Shown: in pieces, positions 50,569-63,664 of the stretch | Numbering within the stretch: position 1 is the stretch's first letter | Layout of the letters: the number at the start of each line of letters is the position of its first letter | Assembly (NCBI RefSeq): GCF_002303985.1 | Contig: NW_019167871.1 | Span: 4,085,149 to 4,149,148 of the forward strand | DNA length: 64,000 bases | Direction of reading: 5' to 3' | Source: Durio zibethinus | Taxonomy: Eukaryota > Streptophyta > Magnoliopsida > Malvales > Malvaceae | Position numbers and translations under genes: made by a program | The notes under the pieces: model-generated | The model's database searches: none | Seen by the model: only the letters and a program-made list of their open reading frames with translations | What the model was told of the DNA's origin: nothing

Positions 50569-51352
50569 ATTACTCCAAAATCTAAACTATCAAGCCCCTT
50601 CAACCCATCTGCTTCAAATGCATGAAAAACTGCATTTATTTACAAAAACAAAAATACACTGTAGCAGACAACCCCTTTTCAAAAAATCAATCAACACCTA
50701 AAACTAGTAAATCTCCTTTTCATCATCATTTATCAGCATTCGCATTGCCATCACGATCACCATCATCATCACTATCAATCTCAGAGCAAACACACAGGAG
50801 GACGGTAATAAAAGACGTACTAAATCATCCAATCTTCGAAAACTCTGCAGCAACGACTAAGAATCTCAGTTTTTTTCTAATTTATTTTCAAAAATAAATT
50901 GTAATACTCTTGAAAATTAATTTCCTCAATGTCATGTTTCACCGTTGACAAAATGAGGAAGAAACATAGAATTAAAGAAATCTAGAACCTACTTACAACA
51001 ACCTCCACCAAACTCGCCTAAAATCAGTAATCTAAATTAATTTATTGGATTAATCCCTTGTTTGGATGCTGAGAAAATGTAGAAAGATAAAAATTCTAAA
51101 TCTCAAAATTTTCAGTCTCTTGCAAAAAATAATCCAAAAAATGAAAAAAAAAAAAAACCTATTACAAATTCTCAGAAATTCAAATTAAATTTTCTGTTCT
51201 TTTACTCACATTTCTCAGCAACGTAACAAGAAAAACGAACAACATCAACGAATTCACTTTTAAAGAAAAAACGAAGATCGAAACAACAACAAAAGACAAA
51301 AACGGCACCGTTTGAAGAGCGAAGAATCAGAGGAAAAAAAAAAAAAACGTAC

Positions 51353-54300
51353 CGGAGAAGCTTGAGCTCTTTGATTTTGAAGTAAAGAAAACGAAACCTA
51401 AAGAAAGAGAAAATGTGAAGGGAAAGAACCCAATAGAGAAATAGAAGAAGAGAGAGGGAGGAGGAGATTTCATGAATAATAAATGAAAAAAAGGAACACG
51501 TCATTTTTATTTTATTTAATTGCTTTTTGTTGTTTTCAACTTTTTACGGTTGATGGATGCCGTAACACTAACGTGTTAAGATCAGGGAGCGAAGACGAAT
51601 AGGATATTGACGCGTGGAAATGTCATTATCTTGCGGGGTTGATAATGAGAGTTTCCAAGTCTTGGATTTAACGGGAAGCGTAGAAAACGACGCGTCGTTT
51701 TTTTCTTGATTTTGGAATTATGTTTGCTTTCCCATCTCTTTTTGTTTTCCTGTTGGGGGTTGAAATTTCAAATAAAAGGTTGGGGAAGGGCAATGATGGA
51801 ATTTCAACTAGCGAGGGAGAACGAGGGTGGCCGGTATTGTTGCGGCGTTAACGGCAATTCAAAATGCTATTTTTTTAATAGTCCCGAGAGAGGTTGAAAT
51901 GGATTTTTTGCAACCTCAATGTAAAATTGGAGAAAAATTGTTGGCTTTGCAGATCGAATAATTTGATTTTGTAAACCAAATTTAACAATCCCTTCTAACG
52001 TATATTTACGGTTAAAATGCATTTTTTACGGTTAAATTTTCTTTTTTTGTCTTTATATGTTTATATTTTTTTTTCATTATATATATTTGATATTTAAATA
52101 TATTATGATACTTTTCATATCAAATATGCTAATATAATAAATTAATTCTTATATCTTATAATTCTAAAATTAATTATATAAAAAATTATAAAAAAATCAT
52201 ATTAGATCGTAATTTTAAATTTTTTTATGTCATTCATTTTATATAAAATAATAATTTTGTTTATTTTTTAATTTTTATATTATTTTTATTTACTTAGAGT
52301 ATATCTTTTTGTGATTTACTTTTAAAAGCTTCAGTTTATCTCAAATTCAAATTTTCATTTCTCTTAATTGGTATATAAATAAATTTTAATTTTTTCATAA
52401 CAAATATATAAAAGCTCATTCTTGATAACAAATATGCTAAACAGTTAAATTTTTAAACCATTTTTTTCCACCACATTTTTTTTCATCTCATTTTTTAAAT
52501 ATAATTTTTGAGCTTTTTAGACCATAACAATAATACTAAATTAGATTTAATTATCTTTAACAAATGATATCTACAGTATCTAAATTTAAATTTTAATACT
52601 TATAATTTTTTTTTTATGTCAGATTACAATCTTTTTTGAAAAAAAAAAAGTGATTGTGCTAAATGATCCAAAAAATATTTAAACTTCTAAGAACAAAATT
52701 TTTACATTATATTATTTGAATTATTCGAATTACCTATCATTTAAAAAAAAAGTATTATCTTAATAATAACCATATTGGTTCATCTTTAATTACATTTACA
52801 ATCTTAAATTTTAAAAGGATAAATATTAGTATATCTTGCTAATTCGATCCAAACTTAATTTTGCATGAACTAATTAAATTTTTATCATTAATATCCTCAA
52901 GATATGTTTAAAATTTAATAAATAACGTGTTGATATAACCTTAGCCAAAAATATATGATGAACAAGAAAAGGCAAAATATGGTAAATAACATTAAAAGGC
53001 TTAATCAATCAACGAGGTTAGACTAATTATTTTCTTGCTTATATTTCCATTTTTGTTGTAACATTTTTCTTTTTCTTTCCCTTTTCATTTACAAGTTACC
53101 ATACAAATTGGTATTTGACGATGATCTATAGTATTTGATAAGTATAAGAATTGTTACTAATAATCATAAATTGATAGAAGTTTTCATCTATTGACCAAAT
53201 TAAGGAATAGCAAGCAACTTTTTCCAATTTTTTTAGGGGAAGGATCAAATTACATTAAAGTTTTACATTTATTTTAATAATTGATTTCAATAAATCTAAG
53301 GAATTAGAGAGACAAACGAAAAAAATAATTTAATCTCATTTCTTTGATCTATTGAAATCAACTTGTCTCTTAAATTTATTGAAATCAATTGTTAGTTAAA
53401 AGTATAAAATTAAAAAATTTTACATTAGTTTAAGTTAATTTTTTTTAATATTTCATCATTTGTAAATATAATAATTGTTGGAGAATTTAATTTTCACAAA
53501 CCAAATTAAAATATTAACACAAGATTTTTATTTATTATATGTATTTATTTAGTTTAAATAAACCTTAATGAAGTATGTGATAATGGTTTAATCTCATTGG
53601 TAGAGTTTTAACGGATAAGATTTTAGTAAAATATATTTACTATATAGACATGTGAATTTATTAATTGAATACAATATTTGTAGATGATAAAAGAGTTTTC
53701 TTTTACAGCAAAACTCTGCCAAAAATGGCCAATAAAAAATTTATTGGCAATAGACCTTACCAAGAAAAAGTATCTGAAAACGGTATCATTGGTAGGTTGC
53801 AATGGGGGAGATAAGGTGTTAGCATTAATGTATAAATCTTTTAGAGGCAAGTTGGTGAAAATTGGGCAAGTTATTTGAAATGATGGACATTTTAAAGTCA
53901 AATGATAAAATTTTGAACTTAGAATGTTAGTTTAAAGTTGATAAAATTTAATTCAATTGATCTATATAAATATATTTTTAAAATGTGATATTTTATAAAT
54001 TTAAAATTCAAATCTTAATATTTATAATTTTTTTGCTAATTAAAAAAAAGTGATATTACTAAATTTCCTATGATGATAACTGTCCAACTGTGCCTATTAA
54101 TTAAAGCTATCTCTTCTTTTATGCATGTAGGTTTGGTTTATGATATTTATGATTGGGTGTGTTACTTAAAAGTTGGTTTGGAAGAAAAAGCCACCATGTT
54201 AATTAGTGTAAAGCTATTGTCTAAGCTTATTATAGTTTTGCTTATTAATACTATATATAAAATATATAAAAAACATGTAAACTTTACCACTTTATATTAC

Positions 54301-54734
54301 ATATAATTCATCATGTTAAAAGCTCATTGATTAATCATTTGTCTCTAAAATTTAGGCTAAACTAATAATAACTTTGTCTAACTTTAATGTTGGTACAATT
54401 TTGGAAGTCCTTGGAAAATTAATTAATTTTCACTTGTAAACACATGGATGAGAAATGAGCTTTACAAGGAAGGAACGGTGGAAAGAAATATTTTACATTC
54501 AAATGCCACAAATTAGGCTTACTTTGATATAATATATCACATTAAAGTGTGTTTGGTACATAAGATTATGATAGAATAAGATAAGATGGTATTATGAATA
54601 TGATTAAATAAAATAATATCATCTGATTTTATATTTGATATATATAAGAGATAGGATAGGATAATTTTATTTATTGATCAAAATTATTTTTTCTTAAAAT
54701 TTATACAATTTAAATTATTTATGTAATTTTTAAG
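51353..54734. other. RING-gene leader exon region and A/T-rich intergenic (copy B)
   Basis: It is collinear with 31526-34880. The donor-like CCG/GTACGT is conserved at 51353/51352. No additional gene is seen. Short open stretches differ in frame from copy A, which argues against coding. Confidence 0.5.
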
Positions 54735-54739
54735 GATAT

Positions 54740-57520
54740 TATAGACATCTCATTTTATCAGGAGTTTAATTCTATTATTTGGCTTTTTTTGTTAATTAAA
54801 AAAAAACTAAAAAGGAAAAATCAAGAAAGTTTGGTGTGTTTGAGTTTGTTTGGGACTGTTTCTTTTAGGATTATAAAGTTTAAGTTAAAATCAAAATTTG
54901 AAGTTGGAATTAAAGGGTAATTGAAATTCTTTTTGATATAGGGTTCTCATAATTTGAAACTCTATAAATACAAACCCAGATTCAACAAAAAAGAGTACAG
55001 AAGAATCACATATCAAAAATCAAAGAAAACAACATAGAGAGGGAAATTAGTAGGGAAAAAGCAAGAAACAATTGGTTGGGTAGTAAGTTTTATTTAGATT
55101 TAGGTTATTTTGTTGGAGTATTCGGTTTAGCACAAATTGAAAAAGTCAAGAAGCTCAAAAAGATCAAATTAGAATTTCTGGCTTTTTTTCTCTGAAAATT
55201 TTTGAAAATTTTAGAAATCGTTGAAATTTTTCAATGACGTTTGTGTTTTTCAACAACTATTCCCACAAAAACCCAAATTTCAACATCATTTTCCAAAATC
55301 CAGTAAGGATTCTAAAAAGAGGAACATAAAAAAAAAAAAAAAAGAGTAGAGGAAGATTTAAGGGAAAATTTTTTTTTTCGCCTTTTATACAGGCATGAAA
55401 TGACGCCATTTTGTACATAATAAAGGCCTGGGATTAGCGCATTTTACTAGACTCCGACTCAACCTATAGCGTGATCCATTTTGCGACTTGCCTCTAATAG
55501 CTGAAGTCGAGCCAATTGTGTAGCTAAGCCAATCCTTTAGCCACACCTCCTGAGCCATTTTTGTGTCTAAAGCCATACCTCTCAAGCCTTCCAGTAGAGT
55601 CATTTTTCTAGTATTATTATTATTATTATTATTATTTATTTTATTTTTTTGTTAATTTTAGTTATTTATTTATTTGTTTTCTATCTATAGTTTATTATTT
55701 TATTTATTTGTTATTTATTTATTATTCATTTATTTGTAAATATCTTTTTTAAAAAAGAGAAAAAATATTTTTTTAAATAAAAATGAATCTTACCAATTTA
55801 TTGGAATATTCAAATTTTTAATAAATTGTTTTAATAAAACAAAAGGCTTTTACCAACATATTGGAAGGTAATTTAATTTTTAAAATAAGATTTTATCAAC
55901 ATATTGAAAAATTTTATTAATTTTTTATAAAAAAATAAATTTCAAGAAAAAAAAAGTTTTCAGTAAAGCCTTACCAACATATTGAAAAGCAATTTGATTT
56001 TAAAATAAAATTTTATCAGCATATTGGATAACTTTATTAATTTTTTATAAAAAATAAATTTCAAGAAAAAAATAGTTTTCAGTAAAGTCTTATCAATATA
56101 TTAAAAAGCAATCTGGTTTTTAAGACATGTTAACATATTAAAAACCTTATGATTTTTAAATAAAAATTAATTTTTATAAAAAATTAATTTTCATAAAATT
56201 CTACCAACATATTAGAAAATAATTTTTAAGAAAAAATCTTATTAATATATTAGAGGATATTTTTGGAAATAAAGAGTTTTTTTAAAAAGTTAAAATTTAA
56301 ATTTTTGATGATAGAATCATAAGAGCATTGTAAATAGCAATATCTATGTAAATTTTTAAATGAGAAATTCTTTCTAAATTTAACAGCATATTACAAAATT
56401 TTGAAAAAAATTTTCAATATCATGATTCTCATAAAAATTTTAATTATCACAAATAATTTTTTTTTTACAAAAATTAAATGAATTAATGACGGAACCTCTT
56501 TAAAGCATGATAAATAATCTCTTTAAATACTCTTGAGGTGAGAGGATGTTCTTGAATTATTACAAACATATTAAAGTAATTTAGGGATAATTTTTTATAT
56601 TAAATTACTTTGTAAGTTTATGAGGCTTTTGGATAACATAAAATTAAGCTAGTATCATCCTTTAGGTGGGTGATATGGGGGTGCTATAACTTCTCACACA
56701 TGTAACTGTACTCCTAAACCTAGTTCTAATTTTATAGACATGAATTTACCTTTTAAAGTACCTAAGTTATGCTTGAAATTTTTCTTTAAAATAGAATAGA
56801 TTAAGTTAGGTAACCAATCATATATTACAAAAAAGATTGGTGACAACTCATTTTCTAGTGATATATCTATATATCTATACGTTATGATGATTTGACGATT
56901 TCACTGGAGTACGGAAGAATCACATATTAAAAATCAAAGAAAACAACACATAAAGGGAAATCAATGGGGGGAAAAGCAAGAAACAATTAGTTGGGTAGTA
57001 GGTTTTATTTATAATTAGGTTATTTTGTTGGAGTATTTGGTTTAGTTCAAATTGGAGAAGTTAGGAATCAAAAAGATCAAATTAGAATTTTTGGCATTTT
57101 TTTCTCTGAAAATTTTTTGGAAATTCTAGAATCCATTGAAATTTTTTAATGATATTTGTCTTTTTCAAAAACTATTTTGGAAAAAATTTAGATTTCAACA
57201 TCATTTTCCAGAATTCAATGAGGATTCTAGAGAAAGAAGTAGAGAAAAAAAAAGAAAAGAGAGAGAGAGCAAGGGAAGATCTAAAGAGAAAAAACTTTTT
57301 CTACCTTTTATACAAGCATGAAACGACACTGTTTTGGATATTATAAAGGTCTGAGATCTGTACGTTTTGCTAGACTTTAACCCGATCTGTACTACGATCT
57401 GCTTTTGACTCGCCTTTAGTAGTTGAAGTTGAGCCAATTGTGTAGCCAAGCTCACCCCTTAGCCGCACCTCCTGAGCCATTTTTGTGCCTGGAGCCATAC
57501 CTTCTAACCCTTCTAGCCAA

Positions 57521-57566
<46 letters not shown>

Positions 57567-58919
57567 TAGTTATTTTTTTATTTGTTTTCTATCTATATCT
57601 TTATTATTTTATTTATTTGTTATTTGTTTATCATTCATTTATTTGTAAAAATCTTTTTAAAAAGAGAAAAATATATTTTTTTAAATAAAAATGAATCTTA
57701 TCAACATATTAGAATACTCAAATTTTTAATAAATTGTTTTAATAAAACAAAAAGCTTTACCAATATATTAAAAGCAATTTGATTTTTAAAATAAAGTTTT
57801 ACCAACATATTAGAAAATCTTATTAATTTTTCATAAAAAATAAATTTCAATAAAAAAATAATTTTTAGTAAAGCTTTACCAATATATTGGAAGGTAATTT
57901 GATTTTTATAATAAGATTTTACCAACATATTTGAAAACCTTATTAATTTTTTATAAAAAATAAATTTTAAGAAAAAATAATTTTTAGTAAAGCTTTATTA
58001 ATATATTGTAAGGTAATTTGATTTTTAAAATAAGGTTTTACCAACATATTTGAAAACCTTACTAATTTTTTATAAAAAATAATTTAAAAAAATGATTTTT
58101 AGTAAAGCCTTACCAACATATTGGAAGGTAATTTGGTTTTTAAGATAATGTTTACTAAAATTATTAGAAAATCTTATGGATTTTTAAATAAAAATTAATT
58201 TTAGAAAAAAAAATAATTTTTATAAAATCTTACTAACATATTGGAGGATAATTTCTAAAAAAAAATCTTATCAATATATTGGAGGATATTTTTGAAAATA
58301 AATAGTTTTTTTACAAAGTTAGATTTTAAATCTTCGATAATGAAATCGTTAAGAGTATTGTAAATAGTAATCTACATGTAAATTTCTATGTGAGAAATTC
58401 TTTCTAAATTTATTAACATATTGAAGAATTTAGAAAAGATTTTTGATATCAAGATTCTCATAAAAATTTCAATTATCACAAATAATTTTTTTTTACAAAA
58501 ATTAAATGAATATTATAACGAAGCTTCTTCAAAGTTTGGCAAATAATCTCTTTGAATACTTCTGAGATAAAAAGATATTCTTGAATTATTATTAACATAT
58601 TAGAGTAATTTAGGGATAATTTTAGATATTAAATTAATTGGTAAGTTTTTTAGGCTTTTGAATAACACAATATTAAGCTGTTACCATCTTTTGGGTGGGC
58701 GGTGTGGAGCCGCTATAACTTTTTTCACACGTAATCGTACTCTCGAACCTAATTCTAATTTCATAGATATGAATATACTTGTTAAAGTACCTTAGTTATG
58801 TTTGAGATTTCTTTTTAAAATATGACAGATTCAATCAGATGGTCATTTACATTTATAAAAAAAAGATTAATGGTGACTCATTTTCTAGTGATAGGTTTGT
58901 AAATCTATAGGTTATGACA
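54740..58919 (+). mobile_element. Collapsed Gypsy element, copy B
   Basis: The left LTR is 54740-56889, the primer site 56890-56909 (ATTTGACGATTTCACTGGAG, better preserved than in copy A), and the truncated right LTR about 56905-58919. The GATAT target duplication is at 54735-54739 and 58920-58924. The internal deletion junction is the same as in copy A, so the collapse is shared. Confidence 0.85.
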
Positions 58920-58924
58920 GATAT

Positions 58925-59353
58925 AATAAGATATGTAAGTTCAATCCCATAAATTAAAAATAATTATTTTCAATTTTAGAGGATTGAATCATTTTATGTC
59001 AAAAGAATGATTAATTTCTCTTACAATTTTATCATTTTAAATATAAACTAAACATGATATAAAATGATTAATATTTTATTCTATCATTATTATATACATC
59101 AAACATGACCTAAAAAGATTACCAATTGTTATCTAAAAATTAATGAAGATTTCATCCCTTATTTATTTATTTATTTTTTGTCTTTTGAGTTATAAATGAA
59201 ATTCAAAATTGAGAATCTTAATCCTAGAGCGGATTCCAATACCACTGAACTTACAATTGATTGACACATGTTTCTTCTTCTCAATCATTAGAATTAAGTA
59301 ATTAATCTTAGAGTAGTCCCTATCTTTCCTTTTTATATCGTCCATAAATATGA

Positions 59354-59384
<31 letters not shown>

Positions 59385-61072
59385 TGTATCAATGCTTGTT
59401 TCCAAAATAACGGATGTTTGCATTCATGCCCGCACATACCAGACATTTAAAAAAAAAAAATACACATTATAATCATATAACCTTTAAATCATCCCTAATT
59501 ACAAAAATGATGCTTACCTTGTTTTATCCTATTTATTGGCCATATATTGGATTGAAAATTCTTTTTTTTCATTGCTAGCTGTAAAACAATGCATCAATCT
59601 TTCAAAGTAACATTTGAATTTGAGAAAGGGAAGGAACACCTTGAAAGGAGTACAATACACTACTATTATTCAACAATTTCCGTCGGCTTGTCAATTTTAT
59701 CATGTATCAATCTTGAAAGTACTATTTAATTAATATATTAAGCAATATTGGTTTCCATCTTATCCATCTAACTCAACTATTCTTGTATTTTTCTGATCCT
59801 TTTCAAATTGGGAACAAAAAAAAAAAAGGAACATTTTCCATCTTTTATATGCAATGGATGGCTTGTTTTTCACATATCATTATCCAATAATGACCCCTCC
59901 GGTCCTTTAAGGGAACAAATAAGCAAAAATGGTTGTGAGGCATTGGCCCCCAAAAGTAAGGCCATGCCTTTATGGCAAATTATGTACTTGCAAAATGAGG
60001 GCATGGGTCCTCAGATGCCCTAAAGGATGATGTTTCCTTCCCCCCGTTGTTCCAACTTCCAACCAAAACTGTCCTAGCTAGATCGACATGAACATGAACA
60101 TCAACCTTTCCCCTAACAGTCACGTGAAAAGCTCATCTCCCGAATATGAAATCTATGATTTTTTTTTTTTTGTATTCCTTCCATTATCTCCTCATATTTT
60201 GATTTAAGGCTTAGTCCTTCCCACGTTTTCCTTCTTTATTATCTGCAATATGGCTTATTAAATCAACAGATATTAGCATTTACCTACTAATAGGCTGGCT
60301 AATTATATACAAGGCATGTGTGGTTGCAAAATTAACCTTCATTTTAGAGCTGGTTTAAATTGTTTATTATACCAAACAAAATTGTTCAAAACGATGCCAA
60401 GTCATCGTTTTTATTTATTAACTTAAACGTTGAATTAAATGTACATATATATATATGTTGACATTATACCATTTTGATAATTTTCACTCTTATAAGGCAA
60501 CCAAAGATGCTTGTAAAATTATTTTAAGAAATATCTTACTTAGATTTATCAATTTATACAGTTTTTTTTAAAAAGTTACATTCAACAAATATGAAGTTAA
60601 CATTTTAACATCTGAAATCCTTTTTTTTTTTTTTCAAATTGTGATCTTATTTGTATAAAAAAAAAATTGCAAAAGAATTCGACATGATAGCATTGTCCAA
60701 ATCAAATGAAATTGAAACTGAATAGGGTGGGAATTTTGCCCTTTCATATAGGAAATGCTAGCTGTAAAGTAGAATGTGTTCAATGAAAAAAAACAAAGGA
60801 AGAATGTCCATGCTAAACATTCTAATCAAGTACAATTTATTTTTCCACGAAAATGGAAAAGGGAAAGAAGAAAACAGTGAAGGGATAAAAAACAAGAGAC
60901 GAAGAGCTAAATAAATTGCTGTAAAATGTAGTTGTATAATTGGTTATTATTGATATGGGCCTCGAGCTGTAACAAGGGTCTCGCTAAATTTATTCATGTT
61001 TTGCAGAAAAGTGAACAGGAGGGAAAAACAAAGGCAAAGAGATGAAAAGATGAGTTAAGCGGGTTAGGTTAT
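58925..61072. other. Intergenic, copy B right part
   Basis: It is collinear with 39082-41237. A (TA)n tract at about 59366-59386 differs in length between copies. No gene is supported. Confidence 0.55.
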
Positions 61073-61935
61073 CTGTCTTTCAGTTCCCACTTTTGCCCTT
61101 GTTTCCTGGTTTCCTTATCTCAACAAGATGCCATGCAGAAAATGGTCAACTTTTGGGGTTTTGGGGTCTAGCCAGGCTGACTCAAGTTTTGATTATATCA
61201 GAACTGACAGCTTTAAGGGCACATGCCCTTACTAAATTTCACATCTTGCAAGTTTTATAATGGTAGGACACCGTTGTAAACCTAGGGGCCCCCAAAAAAA
61301 CATGGGGTTTGGTTAACATTTCCTCTTGTTAAACTTATGCCTAAAGGAATTCCCTCGCATCCCTTTTCAAGGGCCAAAACCACAACAAAAATGAAGCATA
61401 CCTCTTTCTTAGGGGAAGGCTTTTGTCAAAAGAGGGGGCATATCTGGTCTTGCACTGCTGCTTTTCTATAGTTTATCAGTAATTATGCCTTTTCACTATA
61501 ACCAAATAGCCATTCTCTAGGAAACACTCGAATGCATCTGATGCTGCAGCCATCAATGTCTTATCAATGACTTTTTGTTAATTACAGATTAATGGCCATC
61601 AAATTGTGTTTAAAATAACCTTGAACTGTACGTCTGAAACAAATTTGCTGTTGGTTCTGAATGAATTATGAAACACTGATGAAAATGATTTTGTACTAAC
61701 ACCATATATATATATATATATATATATATAGTCCTTGATCTTACTCTCTCTATCAATTTCCTTGATTTTAAGCTTAAAATTTACAGATTTGATGAGTGTT
61801 TTTATAAATAAATACATGGGATTCTTAAATTAAAATTTTAATTCAATTAATTTTTATAATTATTTACATTTAATAAATTTAAAATTTAAATTCTAATATT
61901 TGTAATTTCCTTTTGTATTTTTAAATTAATGACTT

Positions 61936-61973
<38 letters not shown>

Positions 61974-63064
61974 ATTGTGGTGGCCAGCGCCAATGGCATG
62001 CATTCCTTTGTCAATATGGATATTAGAACTCTGTTACCTACTCCATGTAAATGACAGATGAGTCATGAGATTTTCATAGGATAAAAACCGTCTCATTGAA
62101 TGAAGGATTAGTGGGTTAGGTGCAACGACACATCAAGCAGAATGAAACATTTCAGTACTATAAATATGTAGGGTCTATAGTCGTAAGCTATTGAAGATTG
62201 TCATTAGTATCACCTGCAATTTCAAGTGAACTTCCTCACTTGGCGTCAACGTTAATCTTGGAACAAATGAAATTGAAATGATGTTTACTTACCAATATCA
62301 AGAGGCCAGGAAGTTTCACCAAAATTCAACAATGCATTCTTTCTGATATTATCCTAAACAAAAATAACGTTAAAATCTTCTCACTTTTTGACTGTTGGAG
62401 ATCAGTTTTTTTTACCACAAAACAAAGAAGCCAAAGGTGATAATCTCGATGATAGCATGGACCATTCATGTTATGGGCCAAACCAACTTACTATCTCAGG
62501 CAGGTCAGGCCCTGTTCTGCAGGCAATTTCAGCAGTCGGAAATTTGGAGATACGAAATACGTGATGTCCCCCCCCCCCCCTCAAAATTTCCAATGACCTC
62601 TCGTTCTATTATCAAGGCTTTACTTCTATTAACCTAAATTTTTGAACCTTTAAGACTCAATCCTGTTGGTTTTATGTAAAAACTCTTAAAAGTCCACATC
62701 AACTAAGATTGCATTCAAATCCCAACTCCTACCATTTCTCTTCTATTCTCATAGTACAGCTTCTTTTGTATAAACAAATGTGTTTGGAATTAGATTATAA
62801 AGATTTTACAATCTAGCTGTAACTGTCATGTTATCTTCTTTTCTTACAATAAGAAAAAAAAGTACAACTGGCAAGGTGAAGTGAACACTGATAAATACAT
62901 GGACTCTTAGCAGGTAAAAAGAACAACAATTTTCGCACCATGTTAATCAAAGGAGAAAAGAATATGAATAGATGGAAACACAGGCAAAATGGCAACACCG
63001 GGACACGAATTCAGCCACGTCGAAGAAAGGAAAAAAATTCATTGTTCAAGAAAATCACTCTAAA
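61073..63064. other. Unique intergenic sequence upstream of the NHL 3' end
   Basis: No gene is supported. It has two (TA)n tracts (about 61706-61730 and 61938-61972) and a run of 13 C at 62568-62580. The 80-residue open stretch at 62395-62637 crosses the C-run and has no recognisable domain. Confidence 0.55.
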
Positions 63065-63664
63065 TTAAAGCTCTACTTCACATGGTTTCTTCTCAAAATG
63101 TTTGTACCAAGAAAAATGCAATGTCACTGAGGAACAAACAATCCGTAGAGTATGATGGTTAGACTTCCATGTACCTACCTTAAACCGAATCCTTGACATT
63201 AAATGAACATCAACGTCAATCTCCCCTGATGATTTTTCAATCGTCAGGTCTTTGAATGTTGATGGTGACAATGCCAAATTTAGAGCCTCAAGCTTCGATT
63301 CTACTCGAGTTACATTCCTATGAGGTTGAAAGAAGGGATCAATCGTATTGAATGCGAGAGTTTGATCTTCGTATGTCACTGTGAACTCGATGTGATCATA
63401 GTAGACAGAGATTTTGCTACTAGGATTATATGCCCCAAGAACAAAATCGAAGGTGGCATTGAGATGGTTATCTGTTAGGTTGAAATTTTGGACTGAACCA
63501 TTTTCAAGCGTGTAAACAAACCTTTTTGGCCTAATGACTAGCCAATTGATCAGCGCGGCTAGACCAACAAGAACAATAAGGGCTAGCAAGCAAGTGGCAA
63601 CACACCTTACTAGGTTAAAATGTTTTGCAGGCTGTTGTGTAGCTTGTGCTGTATTATTAGCCAT
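63065..63664 (-). CDS. NDR1/HIN1-like (NHL) protein with LEA_2 domain
   Basis: This is a single-exon protein of 199 residues. NHL proteins are plasma-membrane or endomembrane anchored and are often induced by pathogens or abiotic stress; NDR1 itself supports resistance signalling. The short N-terminus MANNTAQATQQP lies before a hydrophobic segment at about 21-43, followed by RPKRFVYTLENGSVQNFNL. The LEA_2-type beta domain contains the family motif AYNPSSKISVYYD (78-90; related forms read NPNxxxxIYYD), FFQPHRNVTRV (111-121) and a late RFKVGTWKS stretch. NxS/T sites occur at N55, N62, N69 and N117, consistent with the domain facing outside. Length is typical of the family. The start is the first ATG after a TATA box. 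The exact NHL number and ligand are unknown. Confidence 0.93.
   Translation of the reverse strand: MANNTAQATQQPAKHFNLVRCVATCLLALIVLVGLAALINWLVIRPKRFVYTLENGSVQNFNLTDNHLNATFDFVLGAYNPSSKISVYYDHIEFTVTYEDQTLAFNTIDPFFQPHRNVTRVESKLEALNLALSPSTFKDLTIEKSSGEIDVDVHLMSRIRFKVGTWKSNHHTLRIVCSSVTLHFSWYKHFEKKPCEVEL

Larger units (their letters stand above)
42239..61072. repeat. Copy B of the 18.8-kb direct duplication
   Basis: It starts one base after the gap with GTAACAATTATTG, matching 22405, and stays collinear to GGGTTAGGTTAT (ends 61072), matching 41237. The sequence then continues uninterrupted into unique DNA. Differences are mainly 1-bp indels in homopolymers, plus scattered substitutions. Confidence 0.95.
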
